Origin: a virus
Length of the DNA: 38,929 bases
Reading direction: 5' to 3' (one strand)
IMG/VR virus record: IMGVR_UViG_3300027736_000099
Location: 1-38,929 of that record
The notes under the pieces are model-generated. The model worked only from the letters and a program-made list of their open reading frames with translations. It did no database searches and was not told the DNA's origin. Positions 6,574 to 13,004 of the stretch are shown here, one piece after another. The position numbers and the translations under genes are program-made. Position 1 is the stretch's first letter. Each line of letters opens with the position of its first letter.

Positions 6574-7120
6574 TTGCATCCCCCTCTGGTTGGGCCTGCG
6601 CAGCCAGCAGGATGGCTCTTAGGGCGTCCCGCTGCTCAGGGTCGAGCGAGGCGCTGTCGATGATCGTATGCTGCTGCATCTGGATCGGAGCGCCATCCTT
6701 GCCGGTGACTTCCGTCTTCGTCCTTGGACCATACACGCGAGACGCGATGCGCTCTGCGTTCCACTGTTCGAATCCCAACTCGATCTTGAACCAAGTCGGA
6801 TCTTCCTTGGCCTTCTTAGCATCCTTGATGGACAGGCGAAGGTCAGATAGCCGTTTCTCCATCATGGCTTCACGCGCGCGTGTACATAATGTGTCAAATT
6901 CTGGATACTGATCCTTCCACCGATAAATCTGCCCACGGTTTAGCTCAAGATACTTGCAAGCCTCAACCATATCCATGCCTGCGACTAGGCACTCGTAGAT
7001 CTTCTCTGAGATCTCTGGGCCATACTCGTGCTTTGCTGGGCGACCAACGCGACGTTTGATCGCTTCAACAACCTCCGGTGTTTCGCTTGCCTTCTTGATT
7101 ATCTTACTCTGTCTCGGCAT
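6566..7120 (-). CDS. terS: Terminase small subunit (TerS)-like protein
   Basis: 184 residues. The N-terminus is basic with a RRVGRPAKHEYGPE stretch. It is followed by a helix-turn-helix at about 45-85: CLVAGMDMVEACKYLELNRG, then QIYRWKDQYPEFDTLCTRARE. The middle is helical and the sequence RVYGPRTKTEVTGKDGAPIQ is typical of small terminase subunits of this type. TerS recognises packaging initiation sites and loads TerL. The ATG at 7120 has a GAGG site and overlaps the methyltransferase gene by 17 bases. The matching TerL lies 3.7 kb away, an unusual separation. It could also be another phage HTH protein, but the GKDGAPIQ-type tail favours TerS. Confidence 0.7.
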   Translation of the reverse strand: MPRQSKIIKKASETPEVVEAIKRRVGRPAKHEYGPEISEKIYECLVAGMDMVEACKYLELNRGQIYRWKDQYPEFDTLCTRAREAMMEKRLSDLRLSIKDAKKAKEDPTWFKIELGFEQWNAERIASRVYGPRTKTEVTGKDGAPIQMQQHTIIDSASLDPEQRDALRAILLAAQAQPEGDANE

Positions 7121-8267
7121 CTGGTGCCTCGTTCCCTATGACATCCCATCCCATACGCCCGATGCGCGCGAACATCTCTAACTTGGGAGTTGTCGGGTAT
7201 AATGTCGAGATCATGTCCGCGAAGAATGCTGGCTTTTCGCTGTGACGGCCAAGTGGGAGTTCGATGACTGATGGGGGTTGTGTGCCCATTGACGGGGCGG
7301 GAACTTTGCCCTTAGTGCCGATCAGGAGCATCTCGTGCTTGTTGCGCGTCCAATATCCGGTGCCGATGCGATCCTTGATCCAGACGATGTGCGACTTGTA
7401 CTCAAAGCCCCATGTGTCGAGGAGGTCGAGCGCTTCGGGGAGCATTGGGACTGTGGCCCACATGAACATGACGCAGTCGTCAGCCGCAGGCACATCCAAC
7501 GACATCATGTCGAACATGGACATCGTGGGGTAGTGGTTGTCGGCGGATCGATCCATGCCGTTCTCGCTGAACGTCTCGTACTTCCACGGCGGGTCTGCAT
7601 AGATGACCCCGTAAAGGCTCGTGTTGGCGGATAGGGATTGGCCGATTGTCTTTCCGGCAAGCTGCTGCTCCTTCTCTTGCCGGGCAATCTTCTTGATGGC
7701 CTGCTCTGGCTTCGGATCAGCCATGACTTGCGCTTGCTGCTTATGGTCAAGCTCTGCAATTTTAGCTGCTACAGAGACAGCGATCTCTCCAGCCTCGACA
7801 GCCTCAACAAGCTCTCGTGTTCCTTGCTTCAGAACCTTCTTGGCTTTTTTGACGGTGAAGTCGCTGACGTTCATACGCTTGGCTGCTTCAGCATTGCTAA
7901 CCGCCGTGGGTGGGAGATTTCTACCACCCCCCATAAATTGGTTATCGCCAAGCTTCAGGTTAGCTATGCGGGCCGAGATCATTCCACGCTGGGAATCATC
8001 CAAATGCCTACGACTTAGGTTTAGGGCTATGACATACCCAAGGGCGTCTTCACCCTCGTATTCCTCAAATCTGGGCTCAATGCCGAGGTTGATGCAAGCC
8101 TTGTATCTGTGCCTACCGTCAAGGATCTTGCCCTCATGCAGAACGATAGGCGTGAGCTGCCCGTGATCGCGGATGCTGTCGATCAGGCTGTTGAATTGGT
8201 CTTCCGGCATGGGCGGGAAGAGCTTGCAAAGATCATGTATTTCGAGGTCTGTTGTTTCGTTGGTCAT
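7104..8267 (-). CDS. ParB-N domain fused to an MT-A70 adenine methyltransferase
   Basis: 387 residues. Residues about 8-100 are a ParB/Srx-like domain with KILDGRHRYKACINLG, in which DGRHR at 50-54 is the diagnostic loop. A helix-turn-helix of ParB type follows (NAEAAKRMNVSDFTVKKAKK, about 125-145). The C-terminal half is an MT-A70-type N6-adenine methyltransferase with YGVIYADPPWKYETF; the catalytic DPPW is at 225-228. Later segments MFMWATVPMLPEALDLLD and HEMLLIGTKG are typical of the family. It probably methylates adenine in DNA, with the ParB and HTH parts giving DNA targeting. The ATG at 8267 follows AGGGGG. A role in escaping restriction or marking phage DNA is inferred. Confidence 0.9.
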   Translation of the reverse strand: MTNETTDLEIHDLCKLFPPMPEDQFNSLIDSIRDHGQLTPIVLHEGKILDGRHRYKACINLGIEPRFEEYEGEDALGYVIALNLSRRHLDDSQRGMISARIANLKLGDNQFMGGGRNLPPTAVSNAEAAKRMNVSDFTVKKAKKVLKQGTRELVEAVEAGEIAVSVAAKIAELDHKQQAQVMADPKPEQAIKKIARQEKEQQLAGKTIGQSLSANTSLYGVIYADPPWKYETFSENGMDRSADNHYPTMSMFDMMSLDVPAADDCVMFMWATVPMLPEALDLLDTWGFEYKSHIVWIKDRIGTGYWTRNKHEMLLIGTKGKVPAPSMGTQPPSVIELPLGRHSEKPAFFADMISTLYPTTPKLEMFARIGRMGWDVIGNEAPDAETE

Positions 8268-8315
8268 GATATCCCCCTGAATGGATGGGGACGCCGTGAA
8301 GCGCCCCCGATGGTG

Positions 8316-9248
8316 TTAGCGAACTTCTGGGAAATCCCCGGAAAGGTTCCATGTGAAGATAGCTTTACTAGGACGCACCTCGCCACGGAAAGCATTCCAT
8401 GCCTGAACAAGCAAAGCGTTGCGCACGGCCTCATGCAGCCTTCCGCCGTTAGCATCCATGCGCTCTCGGATCGCGGTGATGTAGACCCTGCCGTGACCCT
8501 TGTTGTTCAACAGCAGATCAGCGAACTCGGCGGCATGCTTCCGGTTGATTTTGCTGAAGATCAACAGATATGCAGCCAACGCCCCTGCTGGAAGGTAATT
8601 GCGGCGAGGCCCAGACGCTGTGCGATCCTTACCCGCCTTTTCAATGGCGACAGCAGCAGAGACCGCATTATGGAAGATCGGCGTATCCAACGATTCCTTG
8701 TAGAAATTGTAAAGCTCATCGTTGGTGTAGGTCACGCCACGGTTGAGAGGGTCATTGCTGTGGATCATGACCCACCGGGCAGCCGATGATGCAACGCCGG
8801 GGTGAGGAACCCGCTGAATGGTGAACGCATCGACGTTGCTGCGCTTCCTCCCGATATCAATCAGGGCGAAGGAGCCATCCGAGATATTGAACGCCGCAAA
8901 TGTCGTTAGGGCCACTTTAGCGCGGGCGCAGGCGAGCAGCCGATGCTGGCCGTCAAGCAGATACCCCGACTTACTGAAGACGATGGTGGAGCCTGTGACG
9001 GGCCAGCGCTTGGTTTTCATCGCATGGACATATTCATCTACCTTCCGCTGGTTTGGCTTGCGGTTGGCTCCATTGCGGGCCTTGAGGATATGTTCAGCTA
9101 ACTCAGGGCTGATCGTGTAAACGCGAGCGGAATCCGATGGTGCGGTTGAGACCAGCGAATCTAAAATTTCAATCTGTTCATCAAGGGGTTGGCCGGGCAT
9201 GAAATAGCGCAGTGGCCGCTGTTCTTTCAGCATGGTGGTGTTCGACAT
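8316..9248 (-). CDS. ParB/sulfiredoxin-fold phage protein
   Basis: 310 residues. After a short leader comes a segment ANRKPNQRKVDEYVHAMKTK and then GYLLDGQHRLLACARAKVAL. The DGQHRL at 99-104 matches the ParB-like DGQHR motif found in phage proteins that carry ITPELAEHIL and RW-VTG elements. The C-terminal 180 residues are helical and lack a methyltransferase motif. ParB-fold proteins bind nucleotides and often DNA; here the activity is unknown. It is transcribed just before the ParB-methyltransferase gene from a candidate promoter at 9314-9341. The ribosome site is AGGAGAAGACC. Confidence 0.8.
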   Translation of the reverse strand: MSNTTMLKEQRPLRYFMPGQPLDEQIEILDSLVSTAPSDSARVYTISPELAEHILKARNGANRKPNQRKVDEYVHAMKTKRWPVTGSTIVFSKSGYLLDGQHRLLACARAKVALTTFAAFNISDGSFALIDIGRKRSNVDAFTIQRVPHPGVASSAARWVMIHSNDPLNRGVTYTNDELYNFYKESLDTPIFHNAVSAAVAIEKAGKDRTASGPRRNYLPAGALAAYLLIFSKINRKHAAEFADLLLNNKGHGRVYITAIRERMDANGGRLHEAVRNALLVQAWNAFRGEVRPSKAIFTWNLSGDFPEVR

Positions 9249-9313
9249 GGTCTTCTCCTAACGGGATTGGATACCGGTCCCGCAACCGGCTTGTGCTGAT
9301 TTATCAACCACTT

Positions 9314-9341
9314 AGGATAACCCAATGCTTTATTAAGTAAA
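9314..9341 (-). promoter_or_regulatory. Candidate promoter for the ParB-methyltransferase-terminase transcript
   Basis: On the minus strand TTTACT (9336-9341) and TATCCT (9314-9319) are 16 bases apart. An imperfect dyad GTAAAACCCTAGGTTTAC (9337-9354) covers the -35. The rest of the 9249-9411 gap also holds a CCGGT/ACCGG leader hairpin (about 9274-9290) and, on the plus strand, an extended -10 TGCTAATAT upstream of the lone rightward gene. Confidence 0.4.
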
Positions 9342-9411
9342 ACCCTAGGTTTACAGTTTCCCCAGAAAAAATGTGCTAATATCTGGCAACTCGCACCCTT
9401 CGGAGTCCGGC

Positions 9412-9606
9412 ATGCAGATCAATCGGGTTTCCCCATCCATCCTTCAGGCGCTTGGCTCCAAGACGCAGCCTGTGCAGCGCCCGGCTCCCGTGCAGGGAAC
9501 GCCCCCGGTGATCCGGGAACGCTACTCCGAAGATCCTGCGGTTGCTGCCGCCATCGCTGAGATGAACGCCTACACCGGCATCGGCAAAAAGGCGAAGCGG
9601 TTCTGA
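9412..9606 (+). CDS. Lone plus-strand small protein, function unknown
   Basis: 64 residues starting MQINRVSPSILQALGSKTQP, then proline-rich, then YSEDPAVAAAIAEMNAYTGI and a basic end GKKAKRF. It is probably partly disordered and no family is recognised. The ATG at 9412 follows GGAGTCCGGC; a GTG at 9373 is in frame without a ribosome site. It is the only rightward gene in the left 14 kb, is divergent from the ParB-like gene, and overlaps the 3' end of the convergent DnaA-like gene by 37 bases. It could encode a small regulator or inhibitor; that is only a guess from its orientation. Confidence 0.55.
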   Translation: MQINRVSPSILQALGSKTQPVQRPAPVQGTPPVIRERYSEDPAVAAAIAEMNAYTGIGKKAKRF

Positions 9607-10109
9607 ACCTCTTCAATCAAACCTGCATTTACCCGCATCTTTTCTTGGTAGAGGTTTTGGAGCGTCTGGCTCAAAGCCTCATAGTCGGGATGATTCAAAC
9701 CCTTTTTCCGCCCATGTAAAACCGTGGTGTGATCCCGTCCGCCGGATGCCCGGCCGATCTGCGGCAAGCTCAAATGCGGGCAATGCCTGTATGCCAACGC
9801 CCACAACAATTGACGATCAAAGCAAAGCTTGTGGGTGCGCCGTTCCGCAAAGATCCCCCGGCGTTCATACCCCAGATGCTGGCACACGAGCGCAACAACC
9901 TCGTCAAAATTCACGCGAATGAAGTCTGGATGTACCGGCTGCACGGTCATGATGGCTATGGGTGCTTCGGTAGCAACCGGCTCCGGCTTTGGTTCTGGTT
10001 CAGGAGGAGGCAACATGACAACCGCCCTTACCGCAGGGCCATGCAGGCGGGCGCGAACAGTAGCGTAGTGAGCCATCAGGTCTTCGGCTGTGCTGAACTT
10101 AGCGATCAT
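9570..10109 (-). CDS. DnaA domain IV-like DNA-binding protein
   Basis: 179 residues. An acidic proline-rich linker (about 34-50, PPPEPEPKPEPV) separates a short helical N-terminus from a C-terminal domain. That domain has the DnaA box-binding signature: HLSLPQIGRASGGRDHTTVL then HGRKKG, with GGRDHTTV at 123-130. There is no AAA+ ATPase domain, so this is only the box-binding part of a DnaA-like initiator. It may recruit or compete with host DnaA. The ATG at 10109 has an AAAGGAGCAAACG site and overlaps the previous stop as ATGA; a longer start at 10145 is less likely. A perfect DnaA box lies at 13402-13410. Confidence 0.85.
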   Translation of the reverse strand: MIAKFSTAEDLMAHYATVRARLHGPAVRAVVMLPPPEPEPKPEPVATEAPIAIMTVQPVHPDFIRVNFDEVVALVCQHLGYERRGIFAERRTHKLCFDRQLLWALAYRHCPHLSLPQIGRASGGRDHTTVLHGRKKGLNHPDYEALSQTLQNLYQEKMRVNAGLIEEVQNRFAFLPMPV

Positions 10110-10270
10110 CGTTTGCTCCTTTGGTCGATGTCTTGTGAGCCCCAATTTTTGGAGTCGTTGAATGGATCAGGCAGGGCGGGCGTCAGCCAAGCTATGATTG
10201 CAGCGGCTAGCATCAATCCAACAGGGACAACACCAAATGCAATAAAGGCGATTAGAAGCTCTGTGGGCAT
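10106..10270 (-). CDS. 54-residue single-pass membrane protein
   Basis: It starts MPTELLIAFIAFGVVPVGLM and continues LAAAIIAWLTPALPDPF: one long hydrophobic helix at about residues 4-30, then a short polar tail (NDSKNWGSQDIDQRSKR). The ATG at 10270 lies four bases after the previous stop with an AGAGGA site. A longer frame from 10420 is in conflict with the upstream gene and lacks a ribosome site. Unknown function in the replication cluster. Confidence 0.6.
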   Translation of the reverse strand: MPTELLIAFIAFGVVPVGLMLAAAIIAWLTPALPDPFNDSKNWGSQDIDQRSKR

Positions 10271-10274
10271 GGTT

Positions 10275-10613
10275 CTAGTCCTCTCGGTACTGTCGGGGCG
10301 GCGCGGCTGGTTTTTCCTGCCTGCGGGCTCCGTAGCTCGTCCTAGGGGCATCGTGGGCGGGATGGTAGCTGAGATCAAACGTGCGGGGGTCTTCCGAGGG
10401 AACCGTGGCCGCTTTTCCAATGCCGCCCCAGATCGATTTGAACACCTTAGCGGTCTGATGTAGGCGCTGCTCTTCGAGGTAGTCCAGCCACATGGCGCGG
10501 GCCTTCATCTGACGGTCGAGATCTTCGGTGGGGTTTGACCAGATGATGAACGTCGCGTCGGGGGCCATCTTCATGTAGTTTTTGGCCTTGTCGTAAAATT
10601 TGCGGCTATCCAT
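10275..10613 (-). CDS. Hypothetical protein next to the replication initiator
   Basis: 112 residues. The N-terminal 65 residues look folded and helical (SRKFYDKAKNYMKMAPDATF; QMKARAMWLDYLEEQRLHQT). The C-terminal 45 are proline- and charge-rich and probably disordered. It overlaps the initiator gene's stop by eight bases and has a GGAGCGAAGCA site. The position is that of a lambda P-like helicase loader, but it is too short and no ATPase or loader motif is visible, so I leave the role open. Confidence 0.65.
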   Translation of the reverse strand: MDSRKFYDKAKNYMKMAPDATFIIWSNPTEDLDRQMKARAMWLDYLEEQRLHQTAKVFKSIWGGIGKAATVPSEDPRTFDLSYHPAHDAPRTSYGARRQEKPAAPPRQYRED

Positions 10614-11343
10614 TGCTTCGCTCCATCTTTTCTTTGTTTTTCCAGAACTCGTCGAACCGGCGGGCGGCTTCCCACTTCTCGTCTTCCGTCAGTTCACGCT
10701 TTTGGCCTTGGCCCTGCGCGAAGCTACCGGCGGGCTCATCGGCCCATCGGCCTTGGTTCAACCATGTGGCGGGGTGAACGGTGAATTGCTCATCCTGCCC
10801 GGCCCGGCTTGTGGCGTAGCGGCGGATGCCTTCCAGCAATTCGGAATCCGAGGTGGTCTTGCGAGCTTTCTCGTATGCTCGGCGGGCTGCTTCCTTCCCG
10901 ATCCTACGGGGACAGGCCAACCAAAACTTCTCAAATCCGACGATAGAATCTTTAGTGATAGGTTCTATGATAGGATTGGCGGCAGATTTTGCCGGTGGGT
11001 GCTGCAAATTTTGCCGGTGGGGGGCGGCAGAATCTGCCGGAGGGTATACCGTATCTTGCCGGTGGGGGGCGGCAAATTCTGCCGGTGGGTTCAGCGTGTA
11101 AGTTAGTTTTGTTCCAAAGGCATGCTTGGTCGTTTCAACTGTCAATAAACCATGCTCAACCAACCAGTTCGTCTTGTCGCGAACTGTGCGTTCACTCATG
11201 CCAGTATCAGCCATAAGCGTCTTCTGGCTCGGCCATGCCCGATAATCTTCATCGGCATAATTTGAAAGAATTAGCAGCAATAACCGGCAGCCGGAATCGC
11301 CAGCCTTTTGTTTGATAGCCCATGCCATAGCTTGGAAAGACAT
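10606..11343 (-). CDS. O-like replication initiation protein with an internal iteron array
   Basis: 245 residues. The N-terminal winged-helix (about 5-90) has a RAWPSQKTLMADTGMSERTV segment plus RDKTNWLVEHGLLTVE, typical of lambda O-like/HTH_36 replication proteins. A repeat-bearing linker at about 88-125 contains PPAEFAAPHRQ- and PPADSAAPHRQ-type 15-residue units. It is encoded by five spaced DNA iterons (see repeat feature). The C-terminal domain has FEKFWLACPRRIGKEAARRA, common in phage replication proteins that bind helicase loaders. The ATG at 11343 follows GAGGAGTCAACAG and was preferred to an upstream start at 11388. The layout of winged helix, iterons, AT-rich stretch and partner domain mirrors lambda O and ori. 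Confidence 0.8.
   Translation of the reverse strand: MSFQAMAWAIKQKAGDSGCRLLLLILSNYADEDYRAWPSQKTLMADTGMSERTVRDKTNWLVEHGLLTVETTKHAFGTKLTYTLNPPAEFAAPHRQDTVYPPADSAAPHRQNLQHPPAKSAANPIIEPITKDSIVGFEKFWLACPRRIGKEAARRAYEKARKTTSDSELLEGIRRYATSRAGQDEQFTVHPATWLNQGRWADEPAGSFAQGQGQKRELTEDEKWEAARRFDEFWKNKEKMERSNG
10920..11089. repeat. Iteron array and AT-rich stretch: probable replication origin
   Basis: Five copies of TGCCGGTGGG (one with TGCCGGAGGG) lie at 10990-10999, 11012-11021, 11035-11044, 11057-11066 and 11080-11089. They are spaced 22, 23, 22 and 23 bases, about two helical turns. Because 22 is not a multiple of three, the same decamer is read alternately as PPA and as PHRQ. Conservation is therefore at DNA level, not protein level. 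Next to them, 10920-10983 is AT-rich. In lambda, the origin likewise consists of iterons inside the O gene followed by an AT-rich stretch. Origin function is inferred from this organisation. Confidence 0.75.
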
Positions 11344-11360
11344 CTGTTGACTCCTCATAT

Positions 11361-11403
11361 CTTGTGCGTTGCACGAGGAGCCAGCCACATGATATAGATG
11401 TGG
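11361..11403. promoter_or_regulatory. Two dyads upstream of the replication initiator
   Basis: CCACAT-gatatag-ATGTGG at 11385-11403 is a perfect six-base inverted repeat of operator size. CTTGTGC-gtt-GCACGAG at 11361-11377 is a second, near-perfect dyad closer to the ribosome site. Both lie in the 142-base gap between the HTH gene and the initiator gene. No clear -35/-10 pair was found there. Confidence 0.4.
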
Positions 11404-11440
11404 TCAGTCCAACGCGCGCCGGAATCGCGAAGTTGGTTTC

Positions 11441-11474
11441 TGAGGCCCGCTGGCTGCAACCCCGGCGGGCCTCA
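11441..11474. terminator. GC-rich hairpin after the small HTH gene
   Basis: TGAGGCCCGC pairs perfectly with GCGGGCCTCA (10 base pairs, 14-base loop). It begins 12 bases past the stop of the minus-strand HTH gene. The T-rich side (AATCTTTTC) follows on the plus strand, so as an intrinsic terminator it would act better on rightward transcripts. It may still attenuate leftward transcription into the initiator gene. Confidence 0.45.
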
Positions 11475-11485
11475 ATCTTTTCATA

Positions 11486-11695
11486 TTACACTTTTACGGC
11501 AGACTGCTGCAAGCGCAAAGTAAGCTCCAGCAGTTTTATGGCTGATGGGTGGATCTTGCTTGTACCGCTCAACCAATTGTAGATCGTCCGCTCTGACACG
11601 CCGCAGATTTCAGCGGCTTCGACGTTGACGAAGTTGAGTTCCCACAGCAGGCGGTTGAGCCGGGTGGCGTCAGACTTTAGCGGGCGTGGGCACAT
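11486..11695 (-). CDS. Small helix-turn-helix protein
   Basis: 69 residues. It contains a helix-turn-helix: LNFVNVEAAEICGVSERTIY followed by NWLSGTSKIHPSAIKLLEL, the usual XRE/Cro-like order (A-E-ICGVSERTIYNWLSG). It probably binds DNA as a regulator. The start is uncertain: ATG at 11695 overlaps the preceding gene by 26 bases and keeps the whole domain, while a longer frame to 11755 would overlap much more. It could act on the dyads at 11361-11403 just downstream, which is inference. No ribosome site stands out. Confidence 0.6.
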   Translation of the reverse strand: MCPRPLKSDATRLNRLLWELNFVNVEAAEICGVSERTIYNWLSGTSKIHPSAIKLLELTLRLQQSAVKV

Positions 11696-12008
11696 TGTAC
11701 ATCTCATCAATTGCTTGAACGACATCGGCCTCAGACCAGACAAAACTGGGGTCATTGGGGCGGTTCTTCAGGGCGCAATAGGCTGCCCACAGATCTGGGT
11801 TTACCGCGCTGCACAAATCGAAGCTGGGCATGTCAGGAAACAGGTCATCGGCAAACTGATTGATCAGGTCAAGGATTGCCTTTTCGCGGGTAGGCCCGTA
11901 GCCGATCCGGTCATTGGGCTCGCCGCCGTAGGTGCTGTCGTCAATGGCTGACCAGTCCATGTCGCGGGTGCCAATTGGGGGGAAGTCGAAGGTGGTGATG
12001 ATTTTCAT
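11670..12008 (-). CDS. Conserved small phage hypothetical protein
   Basis: 112 residues. It starts MKIITTFDFPPIGTRDMDWS, then AIDDSTYGGEPNDRIGYGPT and REKAILDLINQ. The PPI..RD-DW and G.G.T...AI.DL pattern is shared by many small phage proteins of unknown role. Acidic, cytoplasmic. The AAGGATTGCAGCC site precedes the ATG. It lies in the leftward early region between other small genes. Confidence 0.65.
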   Translation of the reverse strand: MKIITTFDFPPIGTRDMDWSAIDDSTYGGEPNDRIGYGPTREKAILDLINQFADDLFPDMPSFDLCSAVNPDLWAAYCALKNRPNDPSFVWSEADVVQAIDEMYNVPTPAKV

Positions 12009-12054
12009 GGCTGCAATCCTTGTTGGGGTGGCGGGTTAGTCTTCCTCGAAGCAA

Positions 12055-12312
12055 TCACTCCCTAATCTCAAGGGCAACTTGCTCAAACTCGTCGTAAATT
12101 TTGCTGATCGCCATATACCGCTCGTTGAAAGCGTCACGGGCTTCAATGGCGGCTTTTTCGCCTTGTGGGTAATAGTCCCGCCCATTCGGGGTGGCGGCCC
12201 TCATGGCGGCCAGCAGGCCCCGGCAGGCGTCGAGGATTTCCATGTGTTGCTCAAGCAAATCACGCGGTGAGCTACCGTTCAGGTGGATGGTAGGGATCAG
12301 AAGCTTGTTCAT
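12055..12312 (-). CDS. Small helical phage hypothetical protein
   Basis: 85 residues starting MNKLLIPTIHLNGSSPRDLL, then EQHMEILDACRGLLAAMRAA and a PNGRDYYPQG turn before a helical C-terminus. The pattern is of a recurrent phage early protein without known function. ATG 12312 is chosen because GGAGATTGAT precedes it; an ATG at 12324 is in frame but has no site. Confidence 0.7.
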   Translation of the reverse strand: MNKLLIPTIHLNGSSPRDLLEQHMEILDACRGLLAAMRAATPNGRDYYPQGEKAAIEARDAFNERYMAISKIYDEFEQVALEIRE

Positions 12313-12328
12313 ATCAATCTCCATTGGG

Positions 12329-12559
12329 TCAGTCTTCCTCAGATGAGGCTTCGTCGAGGTTAGCCATTAGGCTGTCGAGATCGACCAAAGCGCTTTCAAG
12401 GTAGCCAATGCGGTTGGTAAGCACTTCACCCTTTTCGCTTTCCTGCCACTTGGCAGATTTACGGTCGAGGGTGTCCTGATACGTCTCTAGGATGGCTTTG
12501 AGATCCGATTGGATCTGCTCAAGATTGGAATAGAGGGCATTGATTTTCTTGACGGTCAT
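12329..12559 (-). CDS. Small helical (coiled-coil) early protein
   Basis: 76 residues, nearly all predicted helix: NALYSNLEQIQSDLKAILET and YLESALVDLDSLMANLDEAS, with an acidic C-terminus SSEED. Unknown function. The start follows AGGAACCCAGCC. Four tandem copies of a 10-base repeat lie directly upstream of the ribosome site (12571-12610). Confidence 0.6.
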   Translation of the reverse strand: MTVKKINALYSNLEQIQSDLKAILETYQDTLDRKSAKWQESEKGEVLTNRIGYLESALVDLDSLMANLDEASSEED

Positions 12560-12570
12560 GGCTGGGTTCC

Positions 12571-12610
12571 TGTCGATATTTGTCGGAGATTGTCGGAGAT
12601 TGTCGGAGTT
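12571..12610. repeat. Four tandem 10-base repeats upstream of an early gene
   Basis: Reads TGTCGATATT, TGTCGGAGAT, TGTCGGAGAT, TGTCGGAGTT on the plus strand: four head-to-tail decamers, the last three nearly identical. The 10-base period puts every copy on the same face of the helix. It sits 11-50 bases upstream of the leftward ATG at 12559 and next to the hairpin at 12610-12627. Confidence 0.7.
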
Positions 12611-12627
12611 GGGGGCCGCAGCCCCCA
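12610..12627. terminator. GGGGGC/GCCCCC hairpin in an early intergenic gap
   Basis: TGGGGGC pairs with GCCCCCA around a four-base loop, five bases past the stop of the 12632-12910 gene. No U-tract follows on the minus strand, so it is at best a weak terminator or attenuator ahead of the tandem repeats. Confidence 0.35.
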
Positions 12628-12631
12628 GTTG

Positions 12632-12910
12632 TTAGATTTTGACGTATTCGCTGGGGTTCAGCCAGAAGGGGCAGCCAAGCGAGCCAACCAGCTTGCCTTG
12701 CACATAAACCGCCTCAACATACTCAGCATGGTCAGGGGTTTCCATCTCAACGATCTCAACAAAATCCGAAGCCTTGACGCCAGAGTGGGGGTCAGCGCCG
12801 AGGACATGATCAGCGATGGATTCGCACAGGTCGTCCCAGAGGCCATTGCCGCCGCAGGAAAAAGTGAAAGTGGGGAGAGTTTCGTTGAGGGCGTAAAAGA
12901 TGAAGGTCAT
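12632..12910 (-). CDS. Small hypothetical protein behind a duplicated leader
   Basis: 92 residues starting MTFIFYALNETLPTFTFSCG, then GNGLWDDLCESIADHVLGAD and a beta-rich VEAVYVQGKLVGSLGCPFWL end. No family recognised. The ATG at 12910 is preceded by GGAGCCAAAAC; a frame opening at 12982 runs back through the promoter module and is rejected. It is expressed from copy A of the promoter-hairpin module at 12929-12997. Confidence 0.65.
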   Translation of the reverse strand: MTFIFYALNETLPTFTFSCGGNGLWDDLCESIADHVLGADPHSGVKASDFVEIVEMETPDHAEYVEAVYVQGKLVGSLGCPFWLNPSEYVKI

Positions 12911-12928
12911 GTTTTGGCTCCGTTGCTG

Positions 12929-12997
12929 TGGGGTAATCCAACCCCATGTCCGTACAATCTCATGATTCGGGGAGCATGTCAACTCTGCATGCTCCCC
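12929..12997 (-). promoter_or_regulatory. Promoter-hairpin module, copy A
   Basis: On the minus strand a perfect -35 TTGACA (12977-12982) lies in the loop/stem edge of a 10-base-pair hairpin, GGGGAGCATG/CATGCTCCCC (12969-12978 with 12988-12997). Downstream is a leader hairpin TGGGGT/ACCCCA (12929-12934 with 12941-12946). The -10 is weak (GATTGT at 17 bases). On the plus strand the big hairpin is followed by TATTTTAT, terminator-like. A second copy lies at 13312-13385. Confidence 0.55.
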
Positions 12998-13004
12998 TAT
13001 TTTA

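Noticed and set aside
8109-8789. 226-codon plus-strand frame opposite the ParB genes
   Set aside because: Mirror of the two ParB-fold genes on the minus strand, which carry clear motifs (DGRHR, DPPW, DGQHRL).
9729-10463. 244-codon plus-strand frame opposite the DnaA-like gene
   Set aside because: Minus strand carries the DnaA box-binding signature and overlapping starts; the plus frame has low-complexity translation only.
10985-11093. Possible CRISPR array
   Set aside because: Decamers of 22-23-base period are too short and lie in a coding sequence; no spacers or cas genes.
12009-12054. Frame ending in FEED after the 12055-12312 gene, similar to the SSEED end of the 12329-12559 gene
   Set aside because: It has no start or ribosome site and the match is only about 15 bases; may be a remnant of duplication but too short to call.
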